From Chloroflexi bacterium UBA4730 (GTDB lineage: Bacteria; Chloroflexota; Limnocylindria; P2-11E), in the NCBI GenBank assembly GCA_002404155.1, contig DHJC01000013.1:1-6007 (forward strand): a stretch of 6,007 bases of DNA. The letters run 5' to 3'. Within the stretch, counting starts at the first letter, position 1. Every line of letters begins with the position of its first letter. Positions 1-5,783 of the stretch are shown piece after piece. The notes beneath the pieces were generated by a model. The model did not search any database. It had not been told where the DNA came from and saw nothing but the letters and a program-made list of their open reading frames with translations. The position numbers and the translations under genes were made by a program.

Positions 1-19
1 ACCGTTCTTCCGCAGCCTC

Positions 20-23
20 CTAG
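20..23. repeat. CTAG target-site duplication, left copy
   Basis: CTAG touches the left inverted repeat and is matched by CTAG at 1343-1346 touching the right one. CTAG fits the YTAR duplication of IS5-group elements. Because CTAG is a palindrome, a short coincidental match cannot be fully excluded. Confidence 0.7.
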
Positions 24-40
24 GGGGCTGCAGAAAAAGC
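24..40 (+). repeat. Left terminal inverted repeat of the IS
   Basis: GGGGCTGCAGAAAAAGC starts directly after the CTAG at 20-23. It pairs with the right end at 1326-1342 (13 of 17 identical in inverted orientation). The outermost GG and the inner GAAAAAG are conserved. Confidence 0.8.
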
Positions 41-152
41 GAGTTTAGAGCCGCGCTTCATCCCGGCGGCACTCCTTTCTCTCCGATCCATGACTTCATT
101 CGCTCTCGCGTTGCATCCGTGGCCCGCATCGGCGCCGTCTCTGTTCGCCGCA

Positions 153-1244
153 TCACGTGGTCACCGGGATGAGCTTGCGCATCCGCACCAGGTCGTAGAC
201 GGCGAGGGTGAAGGCGAAGACCCAGCCGACGCGCTTGGTGCCGCGGTGGCGCGTCTTGCGCAGCAGGCCCACGGTCTTGGTCCAGCCGAAGACCCCCTCG
301 GCCAGGCGGCGCTTGAAGGCGCTCACTTCGTAGCCCGGATGGCGGGTGGTCCGGCCGTCGATCGCCGAGCGGCGGTTGGTCGTGTTCTGGCTCACGTGCG
401 GGGTGACCCCCGCCGCGCGGGCCCTCGCCACGAAGTCGGCGGTGTCGTACGCCTTGTCGGCACCGAGGGTGACGTGCGCCGCGCGGGGTAGCTTCGTGAT
501 GAGGGACAGCGCTGCCTCGCGCTCGGCGGTGCCGCCGGCCTCGGTGAGGATCCCGCCCACCGCCAGGCCATGGCGGTTCTCGCTCAAGACGTGACCGAGA
601 TAGCAGAGCCTCGCCTCCTGCCCGTTGCCCTTGCGGTAGAGGCGCGCCTCGGGATCGGTCGTGCTCCGGTGGGTGTCATTGCTGCGGCGTTGGCCCTTGA
701 AATCACCCGCGCCGCTCGTCGGGGTGGGCGGCGTCCGGTCCTTCCCGTTCGCTGCGTCCTTCGGCTTGAAGCTCTGCTGACTGGCCCAAGCCTCGATGAG
801 CGTGCCGTCGACGGAGAAGTGCTCGTCACTGAGCAGCTCCGCCGCCCTCGCCTGGCGCAGCACCGCGGCGAAGAAGCGCTGGGCGACGTCGCCTTTGAGC
901 AGCCGCTCGCGGTTCTTGGTGAAGACGGTCGGATCCCAGACCGGGTCGTCGGCGTTCAGCCCAACGAACCAGCGAAAGAGCAGGTCGTGGTCCATCTGCT
1001 CCATCAACAGCCGCTCGCTGCGGATCGAGTACAGCAGCTGCAGCACCAGCGCCCGCAGCAGCTGCTCGGGCGGGATCGAGGGCCGGCCGATCGGGCTGTA
1101 CATCCGGCGGAAGACCGGATCGAGGTCGGCCAGGGCCCGCTCGACCATCGTCCGGATCGGCCGCAGCGGATGGTCCTGGGGCACGCGCATCTCGGGGGTG
1201 CGATAGCTCCACATCGAGGGGACCCTCGGATCGTCACCACGCAT
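153..1244 (-). CDS. IS5-family DDE transposase
   Basis: Cuts and joins the ends of the surrounding insertion sequence. The N-terminal part (residues about 1-110, MRGDDPRVPSMWSYRTPE... then VPQDHPLR) matches the DUF772-type domain of IS5 transposases. The catalytic RNase H-like domain follows. Likely catalytic acids are D146 (FSVDGTLIEAWAS), D263 (LGADKAYD) and E316 (RRLAEGVFGWTK), the last in the R-(3)-E-(6)-K pattern of the family (R312, E316, K323). The 363-residue length is normal. I place the start at the ATG at 1242-1244 because AGGAGG lies six bases before it and IS5 relatives begin with MRG. An in-frame ATG at 1257-1259 would add five residues but would itself contain that ribosome binding site. 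No frameshift or internal stop is seen. It is the only gene in the element. Confidence 0.93.
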   Translation of the reverse strand: MRGDDPRVPSMWSYRTPEMRVPQDHPLRPIRTMVERALADLDPVFRRMYSPIGRPSIPPEQLLRALVLQLLYSIRSERLLMEQMDHDLLFRWFVGLNADDPVWDPTVFTKNRERLLKGDVAQRFFAAVLRQARAAELLSDEHFSVDGTLIEAWASQQSFKPKDAANGKDRTPPTPTSGAGDFKGQRRSNDTHRSTTDPEARLYRKGNGQEARLCYLGHVLSENRHGLAVGGILTEAGGTAEREAALSLITKLPRAAHVTLGADKAYDTADFVARARAAGVTPHVSQNTTNRRSAIDGRTTRHPGYEVSAFKRRLAEGVFGWTKTVGLLRKTRHRGTKRVGWVFAFTLAVYDLVRMRKLIPVTT

Positions 1245-1325
1245 CTTGCGCCTCCTCATGCCGAAGTGGCGCTCCCCAATCGTGATGATACCAAAAGAGG
1301 ACGCAGAATGGAAGCACTGGCAGAG

Positions 1326-1342
1326 CCTTTTTCAGCACCGCC
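1326..1342 (-). repeat. Right terminal inverted repeat of the IS
   Basis: On the minus strand this reads GGCGGTGCTGAAAAAGG and is followed outward by CTAG at 1343-1346. It is the partner of the left end at 24-40. It lies about 80 bp upstream of the transposase start, so the transposase promoter probably sits in or next to it. Confidence 0.8.
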
Positions 1343-1346
1343 CTAG
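1343..1346. repeat. CTAG target-site duplication, right copy
   Basis: CTAG lies directly outside the right inverted repeat. Its complement supplies the TAG stop of the recombinase-like fragment at 1343-1516, so the element entered exactly at that stop codon. Confidence 0.7.
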
Positions 1347-1516
1347 GGCCGCCAGTCCTCACAAGGCTCGAGCCGGTCCACCCCTTCGGCGCTCGCCGTC
1401 ACGCTGTCAAAGATCGCCGCGAGCATCCGCTTCCTCTCGTCGGCCAACACTGCGTCCCACTTCTGCACGAGCGTTGTCAAGACCGACTGCTGCTCCGCGA
1501 ACCGGTGAGTCGATAT
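1343..1516 (-). pseudogene. C-terminal remnant of a serine recombinase (tentative)
   Basis: This minus-strand frame is open for 57 codons from a TAG at 1517-1519 to a TAG at 1343-1345. It reads ...HRFAEQQSVLTTLVQKWD, then LADERKRMLAAIFDSV, then GVDRLEPCEDWRP. The pattern Q..L..L...W, ERKR.L...IFD.V and .LEP...W.P resembles the C-terminal region of large serine recombinases, where a helical segment is followed by a short strand and a P..W.PY ending. There is no recombinase catalytic domain upstream: the next gene on the same strand is unrelated. The piece is therefore a gene fragment. The IS entered at its stop codon, so the stop sequence is unchanged by the insertion. Identification is from remembered family patterns only. 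A spurious open frame is the alternative. Confidence 0.45.
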
Positions 1517-1538
1517 CTACGCAGTCAGTGGATGAGGG

Positions 1539-1566
1539 AGGGCGGCCGCCATGCGGAGGCCGCCCT
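1539..1566 (-). terminator. Hairpin just after the secreted-protein gene, possible terminator
   Basis: AGGGCGGCC (1539-1547) and GGCCGCCCT (1558-1566) form a perfect 9-bp GC-rich stem with a 10-base loop. The hairpin starts about five bases past the stop of the 1572-2084 gene in the direction of transcription. No clear run of T follows on the minus strand (CCCTCATCC), so it is not a textbook intrinsic terminator. It could still end transcription or stabilise the 3' end of the mRNA. Confidence 0.5.
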
Positions 1567-1571
1567 CTCGC

Positions 1572-2084
1572 TCACTGGCTGACCGTGTACTGGTAGCAGG
1601 CGCTCTCCAGCACCACCGCCGAGGTCGCCGTGTCGATCACACGGAAATGGATGTCGAACTCCGTCCCAAGTGGGATGGCCGCCAGGTTCCGGAATAGGTC
1701 CGCCCGTCCGGTTCCCGTTTCGTCCGTCGTGATCGCTTGGGGAACGGTTCCCTGCCCGAGCGTCAGCCAATTCGTTCCAGTGCAGGCGTCGTTCACGTCA
1801 ATGTCCGTCGCCCGCTGGAGGGAGTAACTGCGGGTCGCAGCCAGGTCCCGAACCCAGACGTCGAGGTAGACGATCCGGTCGGCGTCCTTTGGCTGACGGA
1901 ACTTCACCAATCCGAAGCCTCCGTCCGGTGCGCCTGCGACCGGGCGCAGAACGACTTCGAGGTTGAAGTTGGGCGTCGCCGGTCCCCATGGCGGTCCGAC
2001 CGCGTCGGCGCTGGTGGCCGCAGCGGCCAAGGTTGCCAGCGCCATGAGAGTTGCCACCGTGATGAGCGTTATGCGTCGAAACAT
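1572..2084 (-). CDS. Small secreted protein of unknown function
   Basis: I do not recognise the family. The 170-residue product begins MFRRITLITVATLMALATLAAAATSADA: two arginines, a long hydrophobic stretch and an AxA-like site near residues 25-28. This is a typical Sec signal peptide with cleavage expected around ADA-VG. The mature part (about 140 residues) is rich in Thr, Asp, Val and Leu with alternating hydrophobic residues, suggesting a beta-sandwich. It has only two cysteines (NDACTG and ESACYQY), which could form one disulfide outside the cytoplasm. There is no lipobox and no second membrane segment. The ATG at 2082-2084 is preceded by AGAGGAGG nine bases upstream, a strong ribosome binding site that fixes the start. 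It lies 115 bp downstream of the cyclase-Crp regulator on the same strand, with a Crp-like site in between, and is followed by a hairpin. Confidence 0.8.
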   Translation of the reverse strand: MFRRITLITVATLMALATLAAAATSADAVGPPWGPATPNFNLEVVLRPVAGAPDGGFGLVKFRQPKDADRIVYLDVWVRDLAATRSYSLQRATDIDVNDACTGTNWLTLGQGTVPQAITTDETGTGRADLFRNLAAIPLGTEFDIHFRVIDTATSAVVLESACYQYTVSQ

Positions 2085-2091
2085 GAGCGAG

Positions 2092-2099
2092 TACCTCCT
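2092..2099 (-). promoter_or_regulatory. Strong ribosome binding site of the secreted-protein gene
   Basis: On the minus strand the sequence before the ATG at 2084 contains AGAGGAGG, with a nine-base spacer TACTCGCTC to the start. This is the best Shine-Dalgarno match among the chromosomal genes here. The regulator and cupin genes next to it have none. Confidence 0.7.
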
Positions 2100-2191
2100 C
2101 TACGACTCTGAAGTCGGGTCTCGCTGTGCGAGGCCGGTGGCAGCGTCCCGCGATCAGGAGCGTGTGGCTATGAAGTGCGTCATTAAAGGGG

Positions 2192-2207
2192 TGTGACGAT
2201 CAGCACA
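2192..2207. promoter_or_regulatory. Possible Crp-type operator, TGTGA-N6-GCACA
   Basis: The plus strand reads TGTGA CGATCA GCACA, nine of ten matches to the enterobacterial Crp consensus TGTGA-N6-TCACA. It overlaps the stop codon of the cyclase-Crp gene and ends about 108 bp before the start of the secreted-protein gene, in reach of a promoter for that gene. The regulator next door carries the Crp recognition-helix residues R-E-x-V-x-R that read TGTGA-type half-sites. A match this good is expected by chance roughly once in several windows of this size, so the site is only suggestive. The overlap with coding sequence lowers its weight. Confidence 0.3.
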
Positions 2208-3669
2208 GCGACCGCAAAGCTGCTGCGTCGAGGATCGTGATGGTCCCTCGGTCGACTGAGACCGCGCCGGACGTGACAAACCGCCGCCCCAGGGCGCGGT
2301 TCACATTTTCGCGAGTCGATCCGACCATCGCCGCAAGCTCACCTTGAGGCACGCGGACCCCAATTCGGATTCCACCCTCGACCGGCTCGCCGTGCCGGTC
2401 CGCCAGCTGCAGAAGCTTGTGAGCGAGACGCCCCGGGAGGTCCAGGAAGGCGATCTCGGCCAGCTCCTCATCCTTGCGGCGGATGTGATCGACGAAGGTC
2501 GCGAGCAGGCGTATCGCGAGGTCCGGCGTCGTTCGGATCAGGGCGCGAAGGTCATCCTTGGTGAGCGCAATACAGCTCGTCGCCTCGACGGCCATCGCAT
2601 CGGCCGTTCGTGTTCCGCTCGCCTCGAGCACGCCGAGCTCGCCCAGCATGTCACCGGCTCCGAGCAGACCGAGGACGAGTTCACGTCCCTGGCGCGAGGT
2701 GCGTGAGACCCGGACGAGACCGCGCTCGATCACAAACATCGAGTCGGCAGGCTCACCTTCCCGAGTGAGATACGTTCCCGCCGCGAAGGAGCGGCGTTGC
2801 ACACGCCGATTCAACGCGGCGGCAGCGCTCGGTGGGAGGCCCGCGAACAGTGGCGCGCGTAGCAGCACCGCGAGTGGATCGACCCCGCTGTCCACAACTG
2901 CGGCGTGGAAGGAGAGCCGATAGGTCTGGATCGGAGCGCTTCTACCTTCGACAGTGACGACGTCGCCGCTGTTGAAAGAAAACTCGGTGGCGACCGCGCG
3001 GGTCGCCGCATCCACGATGGCTTCCCCTGAGATGGCGCGGGCAGTTAGACGCGTCGCGGTGTTGGTGACTTCGCCGACCGCGGTGAAGTCCTTGAATCCG
3101 CCCCCGCCGACGTTGCCGCAGAACTCCTCTCCAGTAGAGATCCCAATGCCGATCTCCAACCACGGGCCGCTGGACGCTCGATAGCCCACCGCGTCCAGGA
3201 GCGCGGCCGCGGCAGCGACGGCCTTGCGCGGGTAGTCCCGGCCACTGAGTCCCGGCACGAACAGTCCCATCACCTGGTCGCCTGCGATCTGGCCCAAGAC
3301 AGCTTCGTGTTTCAAGAGAACCCGCGAGGCGATGTCGTAGAACCGATTCAGGAGGGCCGAGACCACGTCCCGCGCCGGCGACTCCGTCAGGCTCGTGTAG
3401 CCACGGACATGCGCGAACAGGATGCTGAGCGGCACGATTGCGCCGCCCTCCGGTGCCCACTCGAGACAGCGTGCGCACACATGTGGCGTTTTCTGAGATG
3501 GGCGGTAGCCGAGGAGGCGGAAGGGCAGCGTGAGCGGTCCACCGTAGGGCGCATTGCAGAACTTGCAGCGCGGCCGCCCGGGGATAAATGCGAACACCCT
3601 TCGTCCGAGGCGTGGCCCCAGGGGGGTACCCCCATCGCCGCGCAGGATCGCTGACCAGCGTTCGTCCAT
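2200..3669 (-). CDS. Fusion regulator: CxxC motif, class III cyclase-like domain, cNMP-binding domain and Crp-type HTH
   Basis: Predicted cytoplasmic regulator of 489 residues from the ATG at 3667-3669. Residues 35-68 hold two CxxC pairs (C35/C38, C65/C68), a likely zinc or other metal site seen before the cyclase domain in a family of such proteins. About 78-253 is a class III adenylate/guanylate cyclase domain: FAHVRGYT, AGDQVMGLF and GEVTNTATRL. D131, N203 and R207 are kept, but the first metal Asp is H87 and the usual substrate Lys is Q127, so activity is doubtful. About 271-375 is a Crp-type cyclic-nucleotide-binding domain with the phosphate-binding cassette GELGVLE...TRTA (E344, R354). 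About 412-477 is a Crp/Fnr winged helix with recognition segment STRENVNRAL. The protein may couple nucleotide level to transcription. A GTG at 3705 would add 12 residues but would leave only nine bases to the divergent gene. Neither start has a Shine-Dalgarno, and remembered relatives begin near the chosen Met. Confidence 0.9.
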   Translation of the reverse strand: MDERWSAILRGDGGTPLGPRLGRRVFAFIPGRPRCKFCNAPYGGPLTLPFRLLGYRPSQKTPHVCARCLEWAPEGGAIVPLSILFAHVRGYTSLTESPARDVVSALLNRFYDIASRVLLKHEAVLGQIAGDQVMGLFVPGLSGRDYPRKAVAAAAALLDAVGYRASSGPWLEIGIGISTGEEFCGNVGGGGFKDFTAVGEVTNTATRLTARAISGEAIVDAATRAVATEFSFNSGDVVTVEGRSAPIQTYRLSFHAAVVDSGVDPLAVLLRAPLFAGLPPSAAAALNRRVQRRSFAAGTYLTREGEPADSMFVIERGLVRVSRTSRQGRELVLGLLGAGDMLGELGVLEASGTRTADAMAVEATSCIALTKDDLRALIRTTPDLAIRLLATFVDHIRRKDEELAEIAFLDLPGRLAHKLLQLADRHGEPVEGGIRIGVRVPQGELAAMVGSTRENVNRALGRRFVTSGAVSVDRGTITILDAAALRSLC

Positions 3670-3714
3670 CTGCGGGTGGTTGCTAGTTGGCTCTGACACT
3701 GCCACTTTGGCGCG
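3670..3714. promoter_or_regulatory. Divergent promoter region between regulator and cupin gene
   Basis: This 45-60 bp stretch separates the start of the regulator (minus, 3669) from that of the membrane bicupin (plus, 3715 or 3730), so both promoters must lie in it or reach into the genes. I see no convincing -35/-10 pair, no TGTGA-N6-TCACA palindrome and no ribosome binding site for either gene. Leaderless transcripts are one explanation. The arrangement suggests the regulator may control the divergent gene, but no operator is visible. Confidence 0.4.
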
Positions 3715-5001
3715 ATGGTATCGGGGAACATGCGGCGCCTCCTCGTTGGACTGGCCGCTATCGCGGCGAATCTCGGGTGGCTTCAGCTGGCCCCTGTGTT
3801 CGGTTACCCGGTCACGGCGCCCGGGGGGATGCTGGACCGAATGCTCGGAGCCAACCGCGAAGCTGGACCCGCAGGCTGGGCGCTGCTGTTGCTCGGTCAG
3901 GCGGTGTTCGCTGTCTTGATCTTCCTGGTCGTCGAGCGTCGAACCCGGGTGGCGCTGGCGTCGTTCGCCTTCGTGGTCGGCGCGTGGTTCATCTCGGGGG
4001 CCGTCCTGATGCCTTCAATCGGGCTCATCCAGGGCGCGCCCGCACCGGGTGCTCTCCCCACCGATCCGATGCGCGCGAACTTCTTCATGCTCAACCTTGG
4101 TCTTGGGGCGGCCGCCGAGGCACTGGTCGGGTGGCTGCTCTTCGGTGCCGTGATCGCTGCCGGCTTGATGCTGAGGGTAAGTCTGAGAGCCTTCACGTTC
4201 GCGGTTGGCACCGCCGCGCTCGCGGCCGCGATCGCTCTGGCGGTGCCGGCACTCGGTGCCCAAGCGGGCTCGGGCCGCGTCGTCGAGGGCCGTATCGCGG
4301 CGCTACCGGCGTCCCCTGTTTTCATCAGCGTGCTCGACCTTCCTCAGCCAGCGGGGGCTGTGCTCGGTCCGCACCAACACATCGCCGGCTTCGTCGTGGA
4401 CGTCTCTGGCACCGCGTCGATGGTGATCGGGGGGAATGTCGTCGACGTCGGTCCAGGCGACGCGGTCTTCACGGCGGATCAGCAGCCCCACGACCACGAG
4501 AATCGCGCGGCGGTCCCATTCGCGATCGCCTTAGCCCTGATCGTCGTCGGCCTGAGCGTCGCGCTCGTGTTGCTGCAGGGGCGTGGCCCCGCGGTTGCGC
4601 TGATGGCGGCGCTGCTTGTCGCGGGCACCGTGGCGACGGTCAATCCTCTGATGAACCACTGGTATTTCATCGGGGTTCGCCCTGCTGCCATGCGTGGTGC
4701 CGCGATGCCCGTACCGGCAGGGCACCGGACATACGAGTCCGAGAACTTGACCGGACTGTCGAGCGGACCTTATGTGGAACAGCTCACGGACCGCCGGCTT
4801 GCCGTCGGCGAATCGGTTCGCGTCGTCGGCCCCGCAGCAATCGTCGTGCTCGACGGCCAAGCCTCGATCGTCGCCGATGGACGGACGACGAGTTTGTCCG
4901 CTCAGTCGGGAACGACCATCGCGGCTGGGACGGAAGCGACAATCCAGTCGGGGTCTGGAAGTCCGAGAGTCCTAGTCGTCCAGTTGCTGCCGGCGAGCTG
5001 A
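3715..5001 (+). CDS. Seven-helix membrane protein with two cupin-like domains
   Basis: The 428-residue product has hydrophobic segments at about 7-27, 53-73, 79-99, 127-150, 160-183, 266-288 and 292-312. Between helices five and six (about 200-263) is a cupin domain: GPHQH (H220, H222), a GTASMVIGG strand turn, PGDAVF, then PHDHEN (H259). The Glu expected between the motifs is absent, so metal binding would rest on the three His. After helix seven, about 350-426 looks like a second cupin without His ligands (LAVGESVRVVGPAAIVVLDGQ...). Arg-rich loops (RR at 7-8, ERRTR at 74-78, RVSLR at 154-158, QGRG at 288-291) place both cupins outside the cytoplasm. The function is unknown. Sensing or binding a small molecule in the envelope is an inference. 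It is divergent from the cyclase-Crp regulator. The start could instead be the ATG at 3730, which has a GGGGA very close upstream. Confidence 0.85.
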   Translation: MVSGNMRRLLVGLAAIAANLGWLQLAPVFGYPVTAPGGMLDRMLGANREAGPAGWALLLLGQAVFAVLIFLVVERRTRVALASFAFVVGAWFISGAVLMPSIGLIQGAPAPGALPTDPMRANFFMLNLGLGAAAEALVGWLLFGAVIAAGLMLRVSLRAFTFAVGTAALAAAIALAVPALGAQAGSGRVVEGRIAALPASPVFISVLDLPQPAGAVLGPHQHIAGFVVDVSGTASMVIGGNVVDVGPGDAVFTADQQPHDHENRAAVPFAIALALIVVGLSVALVLLQGRGPAVALMAALLVAGTVATVNPLMNHWYFIGVRPAAMRGAAMPVPAGHRTYESENLTGLSSGPYVEQLTDRRLAVGESVRVVGPAAIVVLDGQASIVADGRTTSLSAQSGTTIAAGTEATIQSGSGSPRVLVVQLLPAS

Positions 5002-5184
5002 CGAGAGACTCCTACAGCTTCGTTCCCGAATCCGGTCTACTGAAACCGCAGCGTTAGCCCGCCAGTCGGAGCCACCCGTGCTCGTCACGAGCGAGTCGGG
5101 TTGTTACCACTTCCGCGTGCTCGACCCCCGTCTTCCGCTCAGGCGCGAGTTCAGCGCAAGCCCTGCTCCACCGACCGCGCCCAG
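5002..5184. other. Region between the convergent cupin and ABM-like genes
   Basis: The region lies between the stop of the plus-strand cupin gene and the stop of the minus-strand ABM-like gene. The first 50 bp show no hairpin with a T-run. The middle holds repeat copy 1 (5054-5128), and 5129-5184 has no recognisable content. A minus-strand frame is open from well inside the ABM-like gene through to the TAA at 5054-5056, but its upstream part is only the shadow of that gene. Confidence 0.6.
5054..5128 (-). repeat. 75-bp diverged direct repeat, copy 1
   Basis: It aligns without gaps to 5586-5660: 61 of 75 bases match, including 16 in a row at the upstream side (ACCACTTCCGCGTGCT). On the minus strand both copies translate to a peptide with HAEVVT near its start and GWLRLAG before a stop codon (TAA here, TAG in copy 2). 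Seventeen of 23 residues agree, and eight of the 14 base differences fall on third codon positions. This looks like the end of a once-coding repeated sequence. The stretch also contains GCTCGT/ACGAGC, a short inverted repeat found in both copies. It starts 57 bp downstream of the ABM-like stop. I do not recognise the parent gene. Confidence 0.75.
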
Positions 5185-5454
5185 TTAGCCTGTTGCTTCC
5201 TCGAAGAATTCGATCCGAGGAGTTCCTTCGACGCCCGCCCTGTCCATCGCGGCGCGAAGCTCCGGGCTGCCTACGAATTTCTCCGCCTCCGCCATCGTCC
5301 CAAAGCTGTGAAGTACCAGGACAGTTCGCGGATCGCCCTTTGCCCGGTACACGCTCTCGGCGATGACGCCACCAGCCTTCTGCATAGGCGCGACTTCCTT
5401 GTAGACCCGCCGCCACGCGTCGTAGTCGCGAACCCGGTGAAGAATGACGGTCAT
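5185..5454 (-). CDS. ABM-like dimeric alpha/beta-barrel protein
   Basis: The 89-residue protein begins MTVILHRVRDYDAWRRVYKEVAPMQKAGG and continues with a strand (RTVLVLHSF), an amphipathic helix (TMAEAEKFVGSPELRAAMDRAGV) and a final strand (PRIEFFEE). The order strand-helix-strand-helix-strand, with VRDYDAW near the start and the ..A..F..SPELR.AM..AGV motif, is typical of small antibiotic-biosynthesis-monooxygenase-like or stress-responsive proteins that form dimeric ferredoxin-like barrels. Substrate and reaction cannot be read from sequence, and many members have no shown enzyme activity. I start at the ATG at 5452-5454, just before the first strand and preceded by AGGGTGG. The frame is open further upstream to 5718, but that part is Arg-rich, low in structure and unlike the family. 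The gene is flanked by the two 75-bp repeats, one beyond each end. Confidence 0.82.
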   Translation of the reverse strand: MTVILHRVRDYDAWRRVYKEVAPMQKAGGVIAESVYRAKGDPRTVLVLHSFGTMAEAEKFVGSPELRAAMDRAGVEGTPRIEFFEEATG

Positions 5455-5783
5455 TGCCACCCTGTCTTCCCCCTCGCTCTTGCCTTTGGAGCGATAACCG
5501 TACCTGCATCGCGCGGCTCGAATGTTTCTCTGGACGTGGCGCGCGGGCGAGCTCTTCATGGATAGAGCCTCGTCGATTCGCTCACCTAACCCGCGAGCCG
5601 GAGCCACCCGCGCTCGTCTTGAACGAGCCAAGCTGTCACCACTTCCGCGTGCTTGACCCCGCGGTTTCGCGACCCTCTCCCGACCCGCGACGCGGTAACA
5701 ATCGGCCACTGTTATCACACTCGAGCGTAGCTGCGCGGTAGAAGGTCGCAGAGCGCAAGCGCCACGATGCGCGGCAGCGAAGG
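5455..5783. other. Gap between the DUF1254-type and ABM-like genes
   Basis: About 330 bp without a credible gene. It contains repeat copy 2 (5586-5660). On the minus strand 5455-5585 must hold the promoter of the ABM-like gene, but no clear -35/-10 pair is visible. The stretch 5661-5783 shows no continued DUF1214-like coding after the upstream stop. The open frames crossing the region are Arg-rich and look spurious. Confidence 0.55.
5586..5660 (-). repeat. 75-bp diverged direct repeat, copy 2
   Basis: Partner of 5054-5128, offset by 532 bp and in the same orientation. In the minus-strand frame it ends with TAG at 5586-5588. The frame is open upstream only to a TAA near 5711 and has no ATG or GTG start, so this copy is a fragment and not a gene. 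The inverted repeat GCTCGT/ACGAGC is present with a five-base loop. It lies 124 bp downstream of the DUF1254-type stop. Confidence 0.75.

Larger units (their letters stand above)
24..1342 (-). mobile_element. IS5-type insertion sequence, apparently complete (about 1.32 kb)
   Basis: The left end reads GGGGCTGCAGAAAAAGC inward from 24. The right end, read inward on the minus strand from 1342, is GGCGGTGCTGAAAAAGG. They agree at 13 of 17 positions, including the block GAAAAAG, and form imperfect terminal inverted repeats. The element is flanked on both sides by CTAG (20-23 and 1343-1346), which fits the 4-bp YTAR target duplication known for the IS5 group. The ends also resemble the IS5 terminus type (GG..GGTGC..A.AAG). 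One transposase gene fills the interior on the minus strand, with about 130 bp after its stop and about 100 bp before its start. Ends, target duplication and reading frame all look intact, so the element may still be active or was active recently. The IS1182 group is the main alternative assignment. Confidence 0.85.

Noticed and set aside
570..1346. Plus-strand open frame of 258 codons opposite the transposase
   Set aside because: It is antisense to a clear IS5 transposase, rich in Arg, Ala and Pro, and shows no domain pattern.
2103..2116. Small inverted repeat CGACT/AGTCG before the secreted-protein gene
   Set aside because: It has only a five-base stem with a four-base loop near the ribosome binding site. 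That is too short to call a regulatory hairpin.
2942..3478. Minus-strand open frame of 178 codons inside the regulator
   Set aside because: It is a shifted frame within the cyclase domain coding sequence, Arg/Gly-rich, with no motif.
3687..5057. Long plus-strand open frame of 456 codons across the cupin gene
   Set aside because: It is a shifted frame of the membrane bicupin. Its translation is Arg/Gly-rich with no hydrophobic segments, which is typical of shadow frames in GC-rich DNA.
5054..5509. Minus-strand open frame of 151 codons ending in repeat copy 1
   Set aside because: Most of it overlaps the ABM-like gene in another frame and is Arg/Gly-rich. Only the last 23 codons are shared with repeat copy 2, so it is reported as a repeat and not as a gene.
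5455..5718. N-terminal extension of the ABM-like gene
   Set aside because: The frame is open, but the extra 88 residues are Arg-rich and unlike the family, and they cross repeat copy 2. The ATG at 5454 precedes the first strand of the fold.
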